64,000 nucleotides of DNA from Saxidomus purpurata (GCA_022818135.1 JAFMSR010000001.1:5433663-5497662), one strand, 5' to 3'; positions 23,598 through 35,711 are shown, counted from the stretch's first letter. A program made the numbers and translations. The notes: generated by a model from the sequence alone, not told the origin.

Positions 23598-23715
23598 CCA
23601 AAATGAGGCATTTTTCGCCATAGGTTCTTTTTTGAAAATGTATTTATCATCTTACGTTCATTGAACACATAATCTATGTTTAGAGAATATAATCTGCTAG
23701 ATGTAGGGAGTGCCT
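23598..23715 (-). repeat. Family B fragment interrupted by element M
   Basis: Reverse B sequence ('aaaatgaggcatttttcgcc' to 'gctagatgtagggagtgcct'). The last bases of the B terminus ('ctttag') are found beyond element M at 24447-24452. Confidence 0.65.
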
Positions 23716-24440
23716 TGTAACACCGGATAGAGCTCCTTTCGTTAACGAATACAGCTCCCTTGGTGTAGCGGAGCTGTATTCGAACCAAAGCACACGCACA
23801 CTCGAATAAAGCTCCCTATGTTTGATCAAACGGGTGATAAAACGGATAAAATATCAGAAGTCAGAATACGTGGTGATGTGTCTTTTGGCCAAAAAAAGTT
23901 ATGACTCCACTTTAGGAAGAAGCTTTGCCGTTCCGAAAACTTTTAAGCCAATGTTCAAATTGTAGTTCGAAAGATTGGGTCGAACACATGTCTGTTGCCC
24001 TATCCTGTATGTTGTCTTATCAGTCCGTCTGATAAAACATCGAGGTTTATTGAAAGAAATTAATTCTTCAATACCAACATAAAAGTCATTAAACCTCTAA
24101 GCTCCGTTCAACCGTCCGTCCAACACGGACGGACAAAAAGGCAAACATCCAAGGACTAAGCACTGCATCCTGAATAGCGGGATGGATCCTTACTATTCTA
24201 TAATAAATTATGTGCCGCAAAGATACGCCATAAATATACGTCTATGTTGCATCGGATCACTTGGGAGCTCTATTCGAAAAAAAGGTACAAGAACCCCGAA
24301 TACAGCTCCCATTTGAATAGGGGAGCTGTATTCGTTAATGCACGCCGAATGCAGCTCTCCGGGGAGCTGTATTCGTTAATGCGCACCGAATACAGCTCTC
24401 CGGGGAGCTGTATTCGAAAGGAGCTGTATTCGGTGTTACA
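23716..24440. mobile_element. Element M: 725-bp inverted-repeat element with palindromic subterminal arrays
   Basis: Ends TGTAACACCGG and, inverted, TGTAACACCGA, both leading into AGCTCC. Identical hexamers GTGCCT flank it (23710-23715 and 24441-24446). Near the left end (23730-23800) and especially the right end (24262-24430) the words GGAGCTGTATTCG and CGAATACAGCTCC alternate, forming perfect small palindromes around CTCCGGGGAG. Spacings of 20 and 41 bp are visible. The 78-codon frame at 24244-24480 reads through this array. Confidence 0.75.
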
Positions 24441-24599
24441 GTGCCTCTTTAGATATAATTTTAGTAACAGTGACCTTTAGCTTGCCCCTAGTGACCTACA
24501 GTACAATTCCAAGCTTCCTCTTCACGCAAGCTACCTACACACCAAGTTCCATTGAAATTTATCACTAAGTTATTAAGTAGAAACCACCTGAGTTACAGT

Positions 24600-25000
24600 A
24601 ACATGCGTATGGAAGATTATTCATGTAAAAATAAGAACACGCTTACTTCGAATGTTTTCTGAAGAATGACATTAGCATGCATGTATGTACACCTTTCTAT
24701 GCAGCCTTATTGCATTTCTGTTAGACAGTTTTAAATGACAAGTGTGTAGTGCTAAATGTAATGTGCTCACTTGGTATAAATACGCCAGTATATTAAGACC
24801 AAGGTTCTTACTACCAAATGATACATTACAAATGAGAAGTGCAAGCATATATGTATGTAAATGCAGATAGCCTTGTCGCATTTCTGATGGAAATTGTTTA
24901 ATGAGAAGTGTATAATGCTAAATGTTACGTGCTTACTACCAATAATGCATACAAATAAGAAGTGCGGGTATATATGTTTACAAAATTTGTATGTTAATGG
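24600..25000 (-). repeat. Tandem/dispersed repeat N, reverse copies
   Basis: Two to three units of about 150 bp ('ccttattgcatttctgttag', 'acaaatgagaagtgcaagca', 'ttgtcgcatttctgatggaa'). The inverse occurs at 28030-28345. Confidence 0.55.
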
Positions 25001-25122
25001 CAACGGGGTGCTTTTCTAATGTGACTCATACGTAAAGCTAAGAGTTAAATCCACAACTTTTTTGCAAGTACAATATTGCTATTTTCAACGCAGTTGTCGA
25101 TAACAAGTTATTTTATACTAAT

Positions 25123-25395
25123 TTATTTTAGGTCGATTGTGAAACAAGTTATGCAACTTATATTAATCACTCTCGACACCTCATTCCTGATGGTATCCAT
25201 CGCCGTGACGGTATGGGAGAGAGGCCAGTTTCCCTTTAAATGCTGAGCGCCAAGCAAGGGAGCTACTGGTACAATTTTGTACGTCTTTGGTATGACGCGG
25301 CCAGGGAGCAAACCCACGACCTCCCGCACTCGAAGCGGACGCTCTACCACTAGGCTATCGAGGCTCTACCACTAGGCTACCGAGGCGATAACAGG
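25123..25395 (-). mobile_element. tRNA-derived SINE with duplicated A-box region
   Basis: On the minus strand the head reads 'tagcctagtggtagagc' (A box) and 'cgtgggtttgctccc' (B box, one change from consensus), then a body with 'cataccaaagacgt', 'tagctcccttgcttggc' and 'caggaatgaggtgtcgagag'. The A-box segment is present twice in tandem (25341-25385). The 75-codon frame at 25123-25350 is internal. Its layout fits the molluscan tRNA-headed SINEs; naming a family would need a search. Confidence 0.75.
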
Positions 25396-25739
25396 TTGCT
25401 ACTAAGAAGTAAGCATTACGCACTAAACACACATATAAATAATCGAAGCTCGGAACCAAAATACAGTTTTAAATTTTGACAACATTTTGTCTACGTAACG
25501 CAAAATCTTACAAAACGACGTCGCTAAATTGACACTAGTAGCGAGAGAAGGTTCCACCTCTATTTGAAACTCCTCCCACATATTAAGGGCTGTGTGACGG
25601 ATTGAATGTCATTTTAATTTTTATCTTGGATAAATAAAACAAATAATTCAGATGAAAGAATATCGAAGATAGATTGAGCCAGGCAATATAGAATAGATCT
25701 GTGTCTTCACTTAAATGTAATGAATAATACAAAATTAAG

Positions 25740-26142
25740 ATAACCAGTCTCTGTAGGTGGTCAGCGTACACATACTTATTATGAGATGGAAAACAAGTGG
25801 CTGTAGTTGGTCAACTCAGGGACATATCCTTTCAAAAAGTATTATAAATGGAAAAGCAGTGCAGGTAGATTGTCAACCTAGGGTCATTTCCAATAAAAAG
25901 AGGTATAATACGTGGCAAACCGGTATAGGTAGGGGGTCAAGTAAGGGTGATTGCCTTAAAATCAGGTTTAATACATGGAAACCAAGTGTAAGTAGGTTGT
26001 CAAGTAAGGCTTGTCGCCTTAAAACAGGTCTTATACATGTCAAACCAGTGTAGGTAGGTGGTCAACTAAGGGTTATTGCTTTAGAAAGAGGTAAACTACT
26101 TGGAAAACCCGTGTAGGTTGGTGGTCAAGTAAATGGTTATTT
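25740..26142 (+). repeat. About 62-bp tandem array, left part
   Basis: Six diverged units containing 'gtgtaggtaggtggtcaa', 'taagggttattgcctta' and 'ataatacatggaaa'. One more partial unit lies at 27490-27545, beyond the inserted element. The 98-codon frame at 25757-26053 is a translation of the array. Confidence 0.75.
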
Positions 26143-27489
26143 ATCCCCCCGCCGAAGGCGAAGGGGATATTAGTAATGGTCTCCGTCCGTCCGTCCGTCC
26201 GTCCGTCCGTGTCTCCGTCCCAATTTTGTCCGGAGCATAACTCCAAAAGTACTTGAGGGATTTTCTTCAAACTAAATCCACTGACAAAGCACATTGGGGG
26301 GAAGTGCAGTGTGTAAGAACAATAACTCTACCTTGCCTACTTTTAGAGTTATTCCCCTTTATCAGATTTACTTTAAAAGTTTTGTCCAGAGCATAACTCC
26401 AAAAGTACTTGAGGGATTTACTTCAAACTTAATACACTGATAAAGCACATTGGTAGAAAGTGCAGTGTGCAAGAACAATAACTCTACCTTGCCTACTTTT
26501 AGAGTTATTCCCCTTTATCAGATTTACTTGTCCGAAGCATAACTCCAAAAGTACTTGAGGGATTTTCTTCAAACTTGATACACTGACAAAGCACATTGGT
26601 AGAAAGTGCAGTGTGCAAGAACAATAACTCTACTTTGCCTACTTTTAGAGTTATTCCCCTTTATCAGATTTACTTTAAAAGTTTTGTCCAGAGCATAACT
26701 CCAAAAGTACTTGAGGGATTTACTTCAAACTTAATACACTGATAAAGCACATTGGTAGGAAGTGCAGTGTGCAGGAACAATAACTCTACCTTGCCTACTT
26801 TTAGAGTTATTCCCCTTTATCAGATTTACTTGTCCGAAGCATAACTCCAAAAGTACTTGAGGGATTTTCTTCAAACTTAATACACTGACATAGCACATTG
26901 GTAGGAAGTACAGTGCGCAAGAACAATAACTCTACCTTGCCTACTTTTAGAGTTATTCCCCTTTATCAGATTTACTTTAAAAGTTTTGTCCAGAGCATAA
27001 CTCCAAAAGTACTTGAGGGATTTACTTAAAACTTAATACACTGACATAGCACATTGGTAGGAAGTGCAGTTTGTAAGAACAATAACTCTACCTTGCCTAC
27101 TTTTAGAGTTATTCCCCTTTATCAGATTTACTTGAAAAACAATTTCCGGAGCATTACTCCAAAAGTACTTGAGGGATTTTCTTCAAACTTAATACACTGA
27201 CATAGCACATTGGTAGGAAGTGCAGTGTGCAAAAACAATAACTCTACCTTGCCTACTTTTAGTCAAATAGAAAAATATCATACCTATACTGATAATGAAC
27301 ATTAATATAATTTTGCAAACCTTCTCTTCATTGCCTTATTCTTTTTCCACTTACTTGAAAACTGTACTCAGCTAACCATAACTATACGCATTTTTAAGGA
27401 TTTCCCTTCACCAAGTAAAATGTACGAAAGTACAACCTTCAGGTAACTTCTTCCCAGCGGGGGGATTAACCATGTGTAACATGGCTCTT
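26143..27489. mobile_element. Repeat element inserted into the 62-bp array
   Basis: The inserted block begins 'atccccccgccgaaggcg' and ends 'ttcccagcggggggat'; the ends are inverted (ATCCCCCCGC). A (CCGT)n run at 26181-26210 is followed by seven tandem units. Since the surrounding 62-bp array resumes at about 27490, the block is an insertion. Exact borders within about 15 bp are uncertain. Confidence 0.65.
26229..27265. repeat. Tandem array of alternating 156- and 146-bp units
   Basis: Seven units starting with 'gtccagagcataactcc' or 'gtccgaagcataactcc' at 26229, 26384, 26530, 26686, 26832, 26988 and 27144. Spacings are 155, 146, 156, 146, 156 and 156 bp, so the repeat unit is mostly a dimer of about 302 bp. 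Each contains 'caataactctaccttgccta'. Confidence 0.9.
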
Positions 27490-27545
27490 GTTGCCTTAGA
27501 AAGAGACATAATACATGGTAAAACCACTGTAACTAGGTAGTCATC

Positions 27546-28029
27546 TATTGCTACCTACGCTGGTATCTATTTCTTAGGTTATGTCTTTTAGTTTAAAGCC
27601 TACCTACGCTTATACAGAACCTATGTCATCCCGTCTAATTTCACATTAATCAAATACAGTCAAACCTGTGGACAAAGGCCAAAACCTGCCCTTTTTACAT
27701 AATTGACCTTTGTTCGAAGGTATAATTGCTCTTATAAAAGAATACAGGTTTTTCAAAGTCTGGCCTTTATTCAAAGTGTGACCTTTATTCGGAGGTGGCT
27801 GTCAGTACAGGTATTTATTGTTTTATAATGTAAGATTCTATTGTTTCATATAAGGATCAGCATTGTCGTCAATCACCTAGATCTAGTTTTATATAACGGT
27901 AGCTCTAGCTAACTGGTATTTAGGTCTAAACATAAAAAGTACCCGCTGAATTTTGTGGGAGGAGTTTCAAATCGGGGCGAAACCTTCACTCAGTGGTGTA
28001 GTCTCGCTAATGATGGCAATATAACGTCG
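27546..28029. other. No gene; short 'gacctttgttcgaagg' repeats
   Basis: At 27690-27800 a phrase of the type 'gacctttattcgaaggt' occurs about four times. Nothing else is recognised. Confidence 0.3.
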
Positions 28030-28345
28030 ACTAATCAGGGGATCAGTTGTTATGCACAGCATTTACCACTCTATACTTGCCATTTAAAAATGTCCAACAG
28101 AAATGCAATAAGGCTATCTGCATACTCATACATATATACTTGCACTTCTCATTTGTAATGCATCATTTTGTAGTAAGCATATTGCATTTACCATTATCCA
28201 GCCGTCATTTAAAGCTGTCCAGCAGAAATGCAACAAGGCTATATGGAAAAGTATACATACATGCATGCACATGTCATTTTTCATAAAGCATTCGGAAGTA
28301 AGCGTGTTGTAATTTGTACATGAATAATCTTATATACATGCGCTC
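28030..28345 (+). repeat. Tandem/dispersed repeat N, forward copies
   Basis: 'cagaaatgcaataaggctat' and 'cagaaatgcaacaaggctat' mark two units; 'tacatacatgcatgcacatg' is the inverse of sequence at 24670-24695. Small frames at 27955-28286 come from it. Confidence 0.55.
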
Positions 28346-28620
28346 TGCACATTGTCTAAATATGTTGAATATTTGTGGTGACTTACACTGTAATTCTTCA
28401 AGGGGTACCTTTGATCTCAAAGTGTTACCTTGACATGAACCAAGGAGGTTGTAACATGCGCTCTGCACACCGTCTCAATATGTTGAACATCTGTGGCGAG
28501 TTATTCGAAATTCCTTCAAGGAGTTCAAGAGATACGGAGCGGACATGATTTGTGAAGGAAACACGGACGAACGGACGGTCAGACAGACAACTCGACCAAA
28601 CACAATTTGTCTCCCCCATA
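28346..28620. repeat. Dispersed repeat, two diverged units
   Basis: 'acatgcgctctgcacattgt' and 'acatgcgctctgcacaccgt' start two units about 120 bp apart; a decayed (GGAC)n run follows. Minus-strand frames in it are incidental. Confidence 0.45.
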
Positions 28621-28767
28621 TACTATCGTTCTCATTCATGCCCCTCTATGGTTGTTATACCTACTAACGATCTACCTTCTCAAGCAAAAAATGAATAAAT
28701 TGAGACATATTTTTCAAATTTAGTAATTGCAAGAATCATTTGGAAAACATACGAATTAGCGAACAAA

Positions 28768-29350
28768 TTACAGATCTGCTTTGTCATTAGTGTTTCATAG
28801 GAATCTTGACCTTATGTAGCTTATTTTCTCTATGATAGTAAGCTTGATATTATTTCTTTTTGTATCCCATTGAAGCTGAGAGAGAAGCTCGATAATAACT
28901 TTTGGGCAAAATATACTACAAAATAGCCAGACAGCAAACTATATATATCGATAAAACACGATCATTTTGAAGAGCAACAATTGCCTACAGCACAACATAG
29001 TCTGGTATGATTCCAAATACAGTGCCTATACAGCACCAAAATTTGACACTTTTATCGATATTGCAAAATAACAAAATCTTGATGGCGCCAGTCTGACAGG
29101 AAACCAAGAAACCAATCTTTCTCTTTCTCATTTGAGAAATCACAAATCATAACAATGTATAAACTGTATCAACCAAGCGCCAAATGTTCCTTATTGCATT
29201 ACAAACTTTATTGTTCGAGCGTTTGCTCAATAAATAAGTTCAAGTGAACGTTGTACGGAACAAAGAAAGAGTTGTGGAATGAGTCTGGACAGGATCGTCT
29301 GAAATACACAGATTAAGTTATATGAAAACTCGGATAGCCCTTGCAGTGCT
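28768..29350 (+). repeat. Dispersed repeat K, copy 2
   Basis: Direct repeat of 20793-21375, with small insertions and deletions throughout. Confidence 0.7.
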
Positions 29351-29362
29351 CATGTACCCGTG

Positions 29363-29571
29363 ATATAGGTTGTGTTCAATGAACGTAAAATGATAAATAA
29401 CTCAAATAAGTACAATTTCAAGGAAGAATCTAGGGCAAAGAAATACCTCATTTTACCACAATTGATCAATATTTAGGCTTTCTGTAATAACGCATCCACC
29501 AATTAAGTGTACAACAACAACAACTCTACATAGATAATTGAATGGATTACGGTAATGCAGCATTTTAAACA
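29363..29571 (+). repeat. Family B fragment
   Basis: Internal part of B only ('tgttcaatgaacgtaaaatg' to 'cggtaatgcagcattttaaa'); both termini are missing. Confidence 0.6.
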
Positions 29572-29588
29572 TTCTTATTACTATATAT

Positions 29589-29965
29589 TTAAAGGGACAC
29601 TCCCTACATCTAGCAGATTATATTCTCGAAACATAGATCATGTTTTCAATGAACGTAAAATGATAAATCAATACCATTTCAAAGAAGCACCTATGGCGAA
29701 TAATGCCTCATTTTCCGCAATTAATCAATAATGAGGCTTTCTGTTATAAATCGCATCCACCCATTAATTGTACAACAACAACTCTACATAGATTATTATA
29801 ATATATTATGGTTAACGGTATGGCAGCATATGTTAAACTGCTAATTTTATCGATGACTGGAATACATAGCTGACACGTTTAGCTTAAATACTTCCAAAGA
29901 TTCTATTATTTATTTTTTCGAGGTTATTTAGTTTAACATCATATATAGGGTATGTCCCTTTAAAA
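29589..29965 (+). repeat. Family B MITE, full copy
   Basis: TTAA-AGGGACACTCCCTAC at the left and 'tagggtatgtccct'-TTAA at the right, 375 bp. The right TTAA is shared with the adjoining A fragment. Confidence 0.75.
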
Positions 29966-30028
29966 TATGTTATTTTCAGTTTTAAAAACTTTGATTTTTT
30001 ACAAAAATCTGAGAGCGAGAAGCTTTAA
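29962..30028 (+). repeat. Family A right-end fragment
   Basis: About 65 bp of the A right end ('tgttattttcagttttaaaa' to 'ctgagagcgagaagctttaa') directly abutting the preceding B copy. Confidence 0.6.
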
Positions 30029-30421
30029 CGTCATTTCACTTATGAAAGGCTAAATATGTGACCTGCATTACGAAAACCCTGTCCGCTGGGAGCTGTCTTG
30101 AAACGATTTTCTCTTTGAACTTCAAACTTTTCTGATACAGCTTTTATCTAAGAAACAGTTTGACTTTGAATCTATTCTCTGTATGTCTAGAACATTGTGA
30201 ATTATCTCGGAAGATTTTCTCTTTAATTTTATGCTATTTGGGGATGGTAAACCGTGATTCAAATTGATTTTACTGGAAACATTTTACATACAATACACAG
30301 TATTACACCGGAATTCCGGTCGGCCATTGACCGAATTTTAGGCGACCGGATTTTTGGGTGAGCAGACTTTGCAATTTCTATTCCTCTGTTCTTTCCTGTA
30401 TACGAGATACACAATGAAGTC

Positions 30422-30780
30422 TTAAAGCTGCTCGCTCTCAGTTACTGTTGAAAAAAAATATTTTTCACAAAAATTGAAACTATAATATAAAACTCAGGGC
30501 TAGAATAAAGAAATACGCAAAAATCTAGGTAGGAATTCGCAGAAATCATTTGAAAAGGTCGGTTACACGGCACAGCTATACTATATGTTTATATTGAAAA
30601 TTCAAAAGCGTTTGCAACGCTTTTGAATTTGGTAGCGTATTTTTCTGAAATTTAGAGATATACGTGACATGAATTTATATTGGAGCCTTTTTACATGACC
30701 ATATGTTCTAAAACACATTATTTAAATACAGTTTGAAGAACTTTATTATTTTACCAAAATCTGAGAGCGAGCAGCTTTAA
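30422..30780 (+). repeat. Family A MITE, full copy
   Basis: TTAA-AGCTGCTCGCTCTCAG at the left and CTGAGAGCGAGCAGCT-TTAA at the right: 16-bp perfect inverted termini and TTAA on both sides. The central 'aaaagcgtttgcaacgcttt' is itself a small palindrome. Reference copy for the family. Confidence 0.8.
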
Positions 30781-30888
30781 CCTAAGCAAAAAGTAAAGTT
30801 TATACCCTTCCAACTATACACATATAATGACATTTCACGTGAAGATTTTGTTTCAACGTGTTTCCTTTTCTTTTCGTTTTACTAAGTA

Positions 30889-32226
30889 CACTTGGAGCCA
30901 CTTCTAACCCGACACTTATATAATTCGGTATAACTAAATTATTTGTATGCAGATTTCGTTCAAATTTATAATATAACTAATTCAACACATAATACATACT
31001 TCTGCTAAATTTAATTTTAATTGATTAACAAATACGTATAAAACTTATCAAATAAAAAATATCGCTGTAAAATCCGAATTCACAAAATGGCATAACGTGA
31101 AATCCCAACAATGAGAAAAGTCATCGATTCATAATATACACACAGAAAAAAGTTAAGCACCCCCTGAATTTTTTAGAGTGACTAATTTAACGAATCTTTA
31201 TCATGAAGATACCGTCAAATTGAACTAGGGAAGAAGAATGTAATCCGTGACAGCAACCCTCTGGCAAACAGCTTACGGCAAAACTGTAAGATTGTGTTGG
31301 GCTTTTCGGATGATATTGTTAAACAATAATTAAAACGGGTGCCGTTTTTATTCGAAATCAGAAACACATTTAAGTATGGAACTGTAGAGGTCATAGGAAG
31401 ATTTAAGGTGGAAAATTAGAGTTTACAATGCAATTTTGAGTCTTCAGATGACATCCGTACTTCGTATGTTCAGTAGCAGAGTAAACCTGAACTGTGCCTG
31501 TGTGACCACCCTGACCCTGACTATTCTGCTTCAGATGAACCTCGGATCTTTTTAAAGACAATCTACTTTCACTTGCAGTGCAAAACTGTTTGCAGGTCGT
31601 GCAGAGGGTTGATTTACAGCATTTTTTCCTCCGTTATTTCATGATACAATAATTTTTTGAAGTCACTATATAAGTTCCAGGGGGGACTTAACATTTCTCT
31701 AGGTGTATAAAATCCGTACATCGGCGTAAAGAAACGAAATACAATGTACTTGTATTTTAAAGATAAATTTTCACCTTTGTTACGATTTATAGTGAACAGG
31801 TTGATACTGCATATGTTTGCAAATAAAATTATTGCCAAATAAATATGATACATTTATATAAGTGACTATCTGAGTGATTATCCAGCAAGAAATATGTCAA
31901 TTGCGCGACCACGCTCTTGGTTATTCATTCGAAGTGACTGATTTTTAAAATCAAAATTCTGTTTTTACGGTTTGAATTGCGTTATAGAATAATAAAATGA
32001 AAATGAAAATCGATATTTTGTGCTCACCTACATTTCCTCTGCAAAATGGTGAAATCGTACTTGTCACACGTGCGAAAGTAACCGATCGTCACAGTTGAAC
32101 GGTTTTATCATTTTTATACAGCTAATGTTGCCAAACAACATAATATTTAATTTGAAATAAATATCTTGAACCGTATTAGAAAAAAATCGAATTTGAAAAG
32201 TGTCGGGTTGGAAGTGGCTCCAAGTG
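30889..32226. mobile_element. Element G1 (TA-flanked, 30-bp inverted ends) with nested insertion
   Basis: Inverted ends CACTTGGAGCCACTTCTAAC and, at the right, the inverse with one change, flanked by TA on each side (30887-30888, 32227-32228). 1,338 bp including a 571-bp insertion; about 765 bp otherwise, as in G2. TA duplication and long terminal repeats fit a non-autonomous Tc1/mariner-type element; that is inference. No transposase frame. Confidence 0.75.
31137..31707. mobile_element. Mariner-like MITE nested in G1
   Basis: Inverted ends 'tacacacagaaaaaagttaa' and, inverted, 'tacacctagagaaatgttaa', both leading to 'CCCCCTG'. Flanked by TA (31135-31136, 31708-31709). G2 has the unoccupied sequence 'gattcataataaaatccg' at 61305-61322, so borders and the 2-bp duplication are read directly. 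Confidence 0.8.
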
Positions 32227-32228
32227 TA

Positions 32229-33599
32229 TGTATAAGAGTCACTGTTACTGAATCAGAATAGAAATTGATACTATTCATAGCCCAAGGTTCACAGTAACAG
32301 TCATATTTTCTGTAAAGCTTCAGACACATCCATTTGCAGTGCCCGTGTTTTTAAACGTTCAAGACAGAACCGTAGCACCATTAGGCCTCAGGTTGTGGAC
32401 ACAGTAGCCATTAGGATTTAAATTCTCTCTAATAATCTTCCTACACCTCATTTAGGACAGGCAATTATTTTTATCTTTTATTCGCTTGCTTTTTTTGCCA
32501 ACGATAACACGGCAAAAAATGTAAGGATCTACACTTTCCGCTAAATCTCCTTTTATCAAGATACAGTTTTAGCAAATTGCAGGGACAAGTTACACTGCAA
32601 GTTTGTGCTATAAGAACGATGTCTCATGTGTTTGACTGATCTGTTTCGATTTTACGGATTAGCATTTCAAAATAAAGAATTAAAAGTGATATATCGTTGT
32701 ACTTCAAATAATAAATTATTTTATTTCCTCCAAGCTGGAGAGCATAATTGGTTTACTTCAACAAAGACATCCTGCAAACCCTAAAGGTATGAAAGAAAGA
32801 AATCTTAGACTGTACAAATCTACCAAGCCACTTGTCTATCAGTACTAAGGTAATATGAAATTTACTTTGACAGGGCCTGAATACAGTTTTGTTACTGTCT
32901 TATGGTTTTGAATCATATGGATTATGTTTTCCTCGTATGTCGTGAGCTAATTTCAAACTATAAAAGGCTTCCTTGATAACAGTGATAGATCGTTCGTTTT
33001 AAATTAAAGAAGTTATGTTTAGGGCTACATCCTAGGCAAAGATGTACACACTTTATAAATTCGCCAGTAAGAACACCAAGACATTAACTTATTGAAATTT
33101 GTTATTGAATTCTGGTATTGTCTGCTCCGCATTTTTGAAAGATGCCAGGTAAACCACCAGCCAGGTGTTTACGGGTGTCGCTCTACGAAGATTAGCCCAA
33201 ACACAAAACTTGAAATTATATCTAACCGATATGATTATTAAGCACCGTAATCAGCCCCCCTTCCCTCCCCCATCCGTTACTATATTTCGACTCAAACCAA
33301 ATATTGTTTCTAAATAGTGTACAAGAATGAAACGTGTTACTCATGCATAAACAGCCTCAGTGGAAGAGTAGTAAGAGGGTTACGAGTTCGTTATTTTTAT
33401 TAATTCATAAATTCGTAATTTACTGTACCGACAATGCCTCTTTATATACAAGGCAGTTGGTAGTTTCTCACTGATGATAAGGTTCTTATACTTGTTCTTC
33501 AGTGGAGCGATACCCGGGACACTGACTGTAAAATGACTAAAAACGGTTAAAATAGCGTTTAAATCAAACAACATCACTTAAAGTTAATTTGGAAACGGT
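32229..33599. other. No gene or repeat recognised
   Basis: AT-rich with short pyrimidine runs near 33255-33270. Minus-strand frames at 32147-32329 (partly inside G1) and 33380-33577 have no recognisable features. Confidence 0.3.
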
Positions 33600-35265
33600 A
33601 CACATTCATTTTATCGGTCGTTTCTTGCTTCTTTGAAAATAAGTTAACACGAAACAGATGATATATTTCCGCTATAAAAAGTTGAAATTGTGATTGCGAA
33701 AATCAAATAAGTCTTTACAACACACTACAATAACGAAGAGAAAGCGTATTCAGCGTCTTATTTCGTGAAAGACGTTGGTCCCTATATAATCTAAGTTGGT
33801 GATTATTTGCAATCTCTATTACTGATTGAAGGCTTATAAAATACAGTAATAAAATCCTCATATCCTCACAATCTTGTAAAGAGACACGTTCGGTGAAAAA
33901 AAGATCAGTATTACTTGGATATGACGGTATGATACACATAAAGATAACGTTCAATAACCTTAGATTAGTGAAACTGAAGGCACTCTTTACTGCTTAGTAT
34001 TTCAGATCCAAACTTATCTTTTATACAATAAATGTATCCTACATTAAATAGAAAGTTCAATAAGAATAGTATAGTAAAGAGGAATTGACTGTTTTCGGTA
34101 TAAATCTATACGAAGGAACCTTTACGATTAGTGATGAAAAACATTCAACCCATTTATTATACATAGAAAAATTTGAACTACTTTAAATTACAAAGTATTC
34201 ATTTTTTTAGTAATCGAAGTCATTCTTCAACTATAATTACAGATAGGTATACTTATTTCATTCAAATGACATTGCTAAGCAAAATCGGATAACAGGAGCC
34301 GAAACTTTCAAACCGTCTAATTCTGACCTAGCTGTCTGAATAACCGTCACTGCCATTATGAAACTGATTATTTGTATCTACATCATACCAAACTAGTGTA
34401 ATAAAATATGTCTATCTCAAGCAGGTCTGCTCAATGACTAAAATCACCAGGTTAAAGCAGTTTACAGATAGAACAATGCCGTCCAATCCGATCACTGACA
34501 AGAGAAAAAAGAGGTGCTCCTATATTGTCTAATATTTAACTGGAAAATATTTTATTCCCTTGAGATTCAGACCAGGCGTTTGTATCTTAAGTGATCGGAA
34601 AACCTGAGAACAGAGAACCAAGATTAGCATACAAGTTACACATGGGATATATATTGTTAAATGAATCGGACATAGTTATAAATTTAATTTGTTTTCTTCT
34701 TCGGAAAAAGCGAGTATTAAGTGGCATTTATGTTTCCATAAAAGTGTAAAAGCATTGTTCACCAGCACCTGATTATATAGGTATTCATGTATATTTCTAT
34801 TTACAACCATGTGTGAAATTATCGAAACGCTTCAAATACGACGATATTACATGATAATTAATAACTAACATTATTATCATTGTCTTACAAGCTGTCGTAT
34901 TACTGTATATCTTCGCTATACATGAAAATTGCAATAACAAAATATTTCAGGTCCCTTGAAATCCGTTGTTAAGACTTACGATACATTTCACGTCAGGGCT
35001 AGATGCTAATCTAACCCCACAACTGAAATAAAAAAAAATCTTCAATTGTATAGAATTCAATATCCTAGACTACTAGGAAAGTCAGAAATAAACGGAATGA
35101 TCACCAATGGGGTATTGATTTTGCTGAACTTGTAATTTCCTATTGAAAGTTTGAAATCACTTCCTTGTACAGGACGTTCTTTTTTGCACTGTCTGCTTTG
35201 CAGTATCTGCCGGTAATTACGTACGAGACAGGTGTTTATACAAGAAATTTCTGTTCAGAAATAAA
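33600..35265 (+). repeat. Dispersed repeat H, longest copy
   Basis: 33615-33990 matches 53390-53770 ('gattgcgaaaatcaaataag', 'gcttataaaatacagtaata', 'agacacgttcggtgaa'); 34484-35260 matches the two flanks of FB2. Together these define a repeat of at least 1.6 kb. The 79-codon minus-strand frame at 33715-33954 is not kept in the other copy. Confidence 0.6.
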
Positions 35266-35439
35266 CCGTTACAGATATCGACATCGGATTTATTTCATGA
35301 GGTCGTTCAAATAGAATATTTACTTTATAAGTGATAAGAAATTCTAACATGACTCACGATTTTGTCTCTATATACAAAGAGTAGAAAGTTTATGTTATAT
35401 TAGACCATAAACAACGCGGGAACCGATATGCTGTAAACA

Positions 35440-35447
35440 TGACGTCA
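35440..35447. promoter_or_regulatory. CRE-type octamer TGACGTCA
   Basis: Perfect TGACGTCA; another occurs at 36456-36463, followed by a further ACGTCA 10 bp on. CREB/ATF sites have this sequence, but no gene start is seen next to either. Confidence 0.15.
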
Positions 35448-35536
35448 TATTGCGCCGCATGACGTTAAATGAGCGTTCGCGTAGAAAATAAAGCTGTGCA
35501 TTTATTCACCTTTTGTAATATCTGGTCATGTAAGAA

Positions 35537-35711
35537 TCGAAATAACATCCTTTTCAGCGTTGTTATCGTCTAATAAACAATAATTTGTCGTACTGATACG
35601 CAGTTATAAACCACTCAGGCCTTCGGCCTTCGTGGCTAATTACTGCGTATCAGTACTCCAAATCATTGTTTATTAAACGACTAACACCGCTGGAACGGAT
35701 GTTATTTCATA
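35537..35711. repeat. Long hairpin 1
   Basis: Arms 'gaaataacatccttttcagc' and the inverse of 'gctggaacggatgttatttc', continuing through 'taataaacaat' and 'tactgatacgcag'. The turn is at 'ggccttcggcc' near 35626. About 80-bp arms. Confidence 0.75.

Noticed and set aside
14334..35265. Exact empty site of FB2 in the uninterrupted H copy at 34484-35260
   Set aside because: The flanks are colinear, but the H copies are too diverged around the TTATAG target to align the junction base by base.
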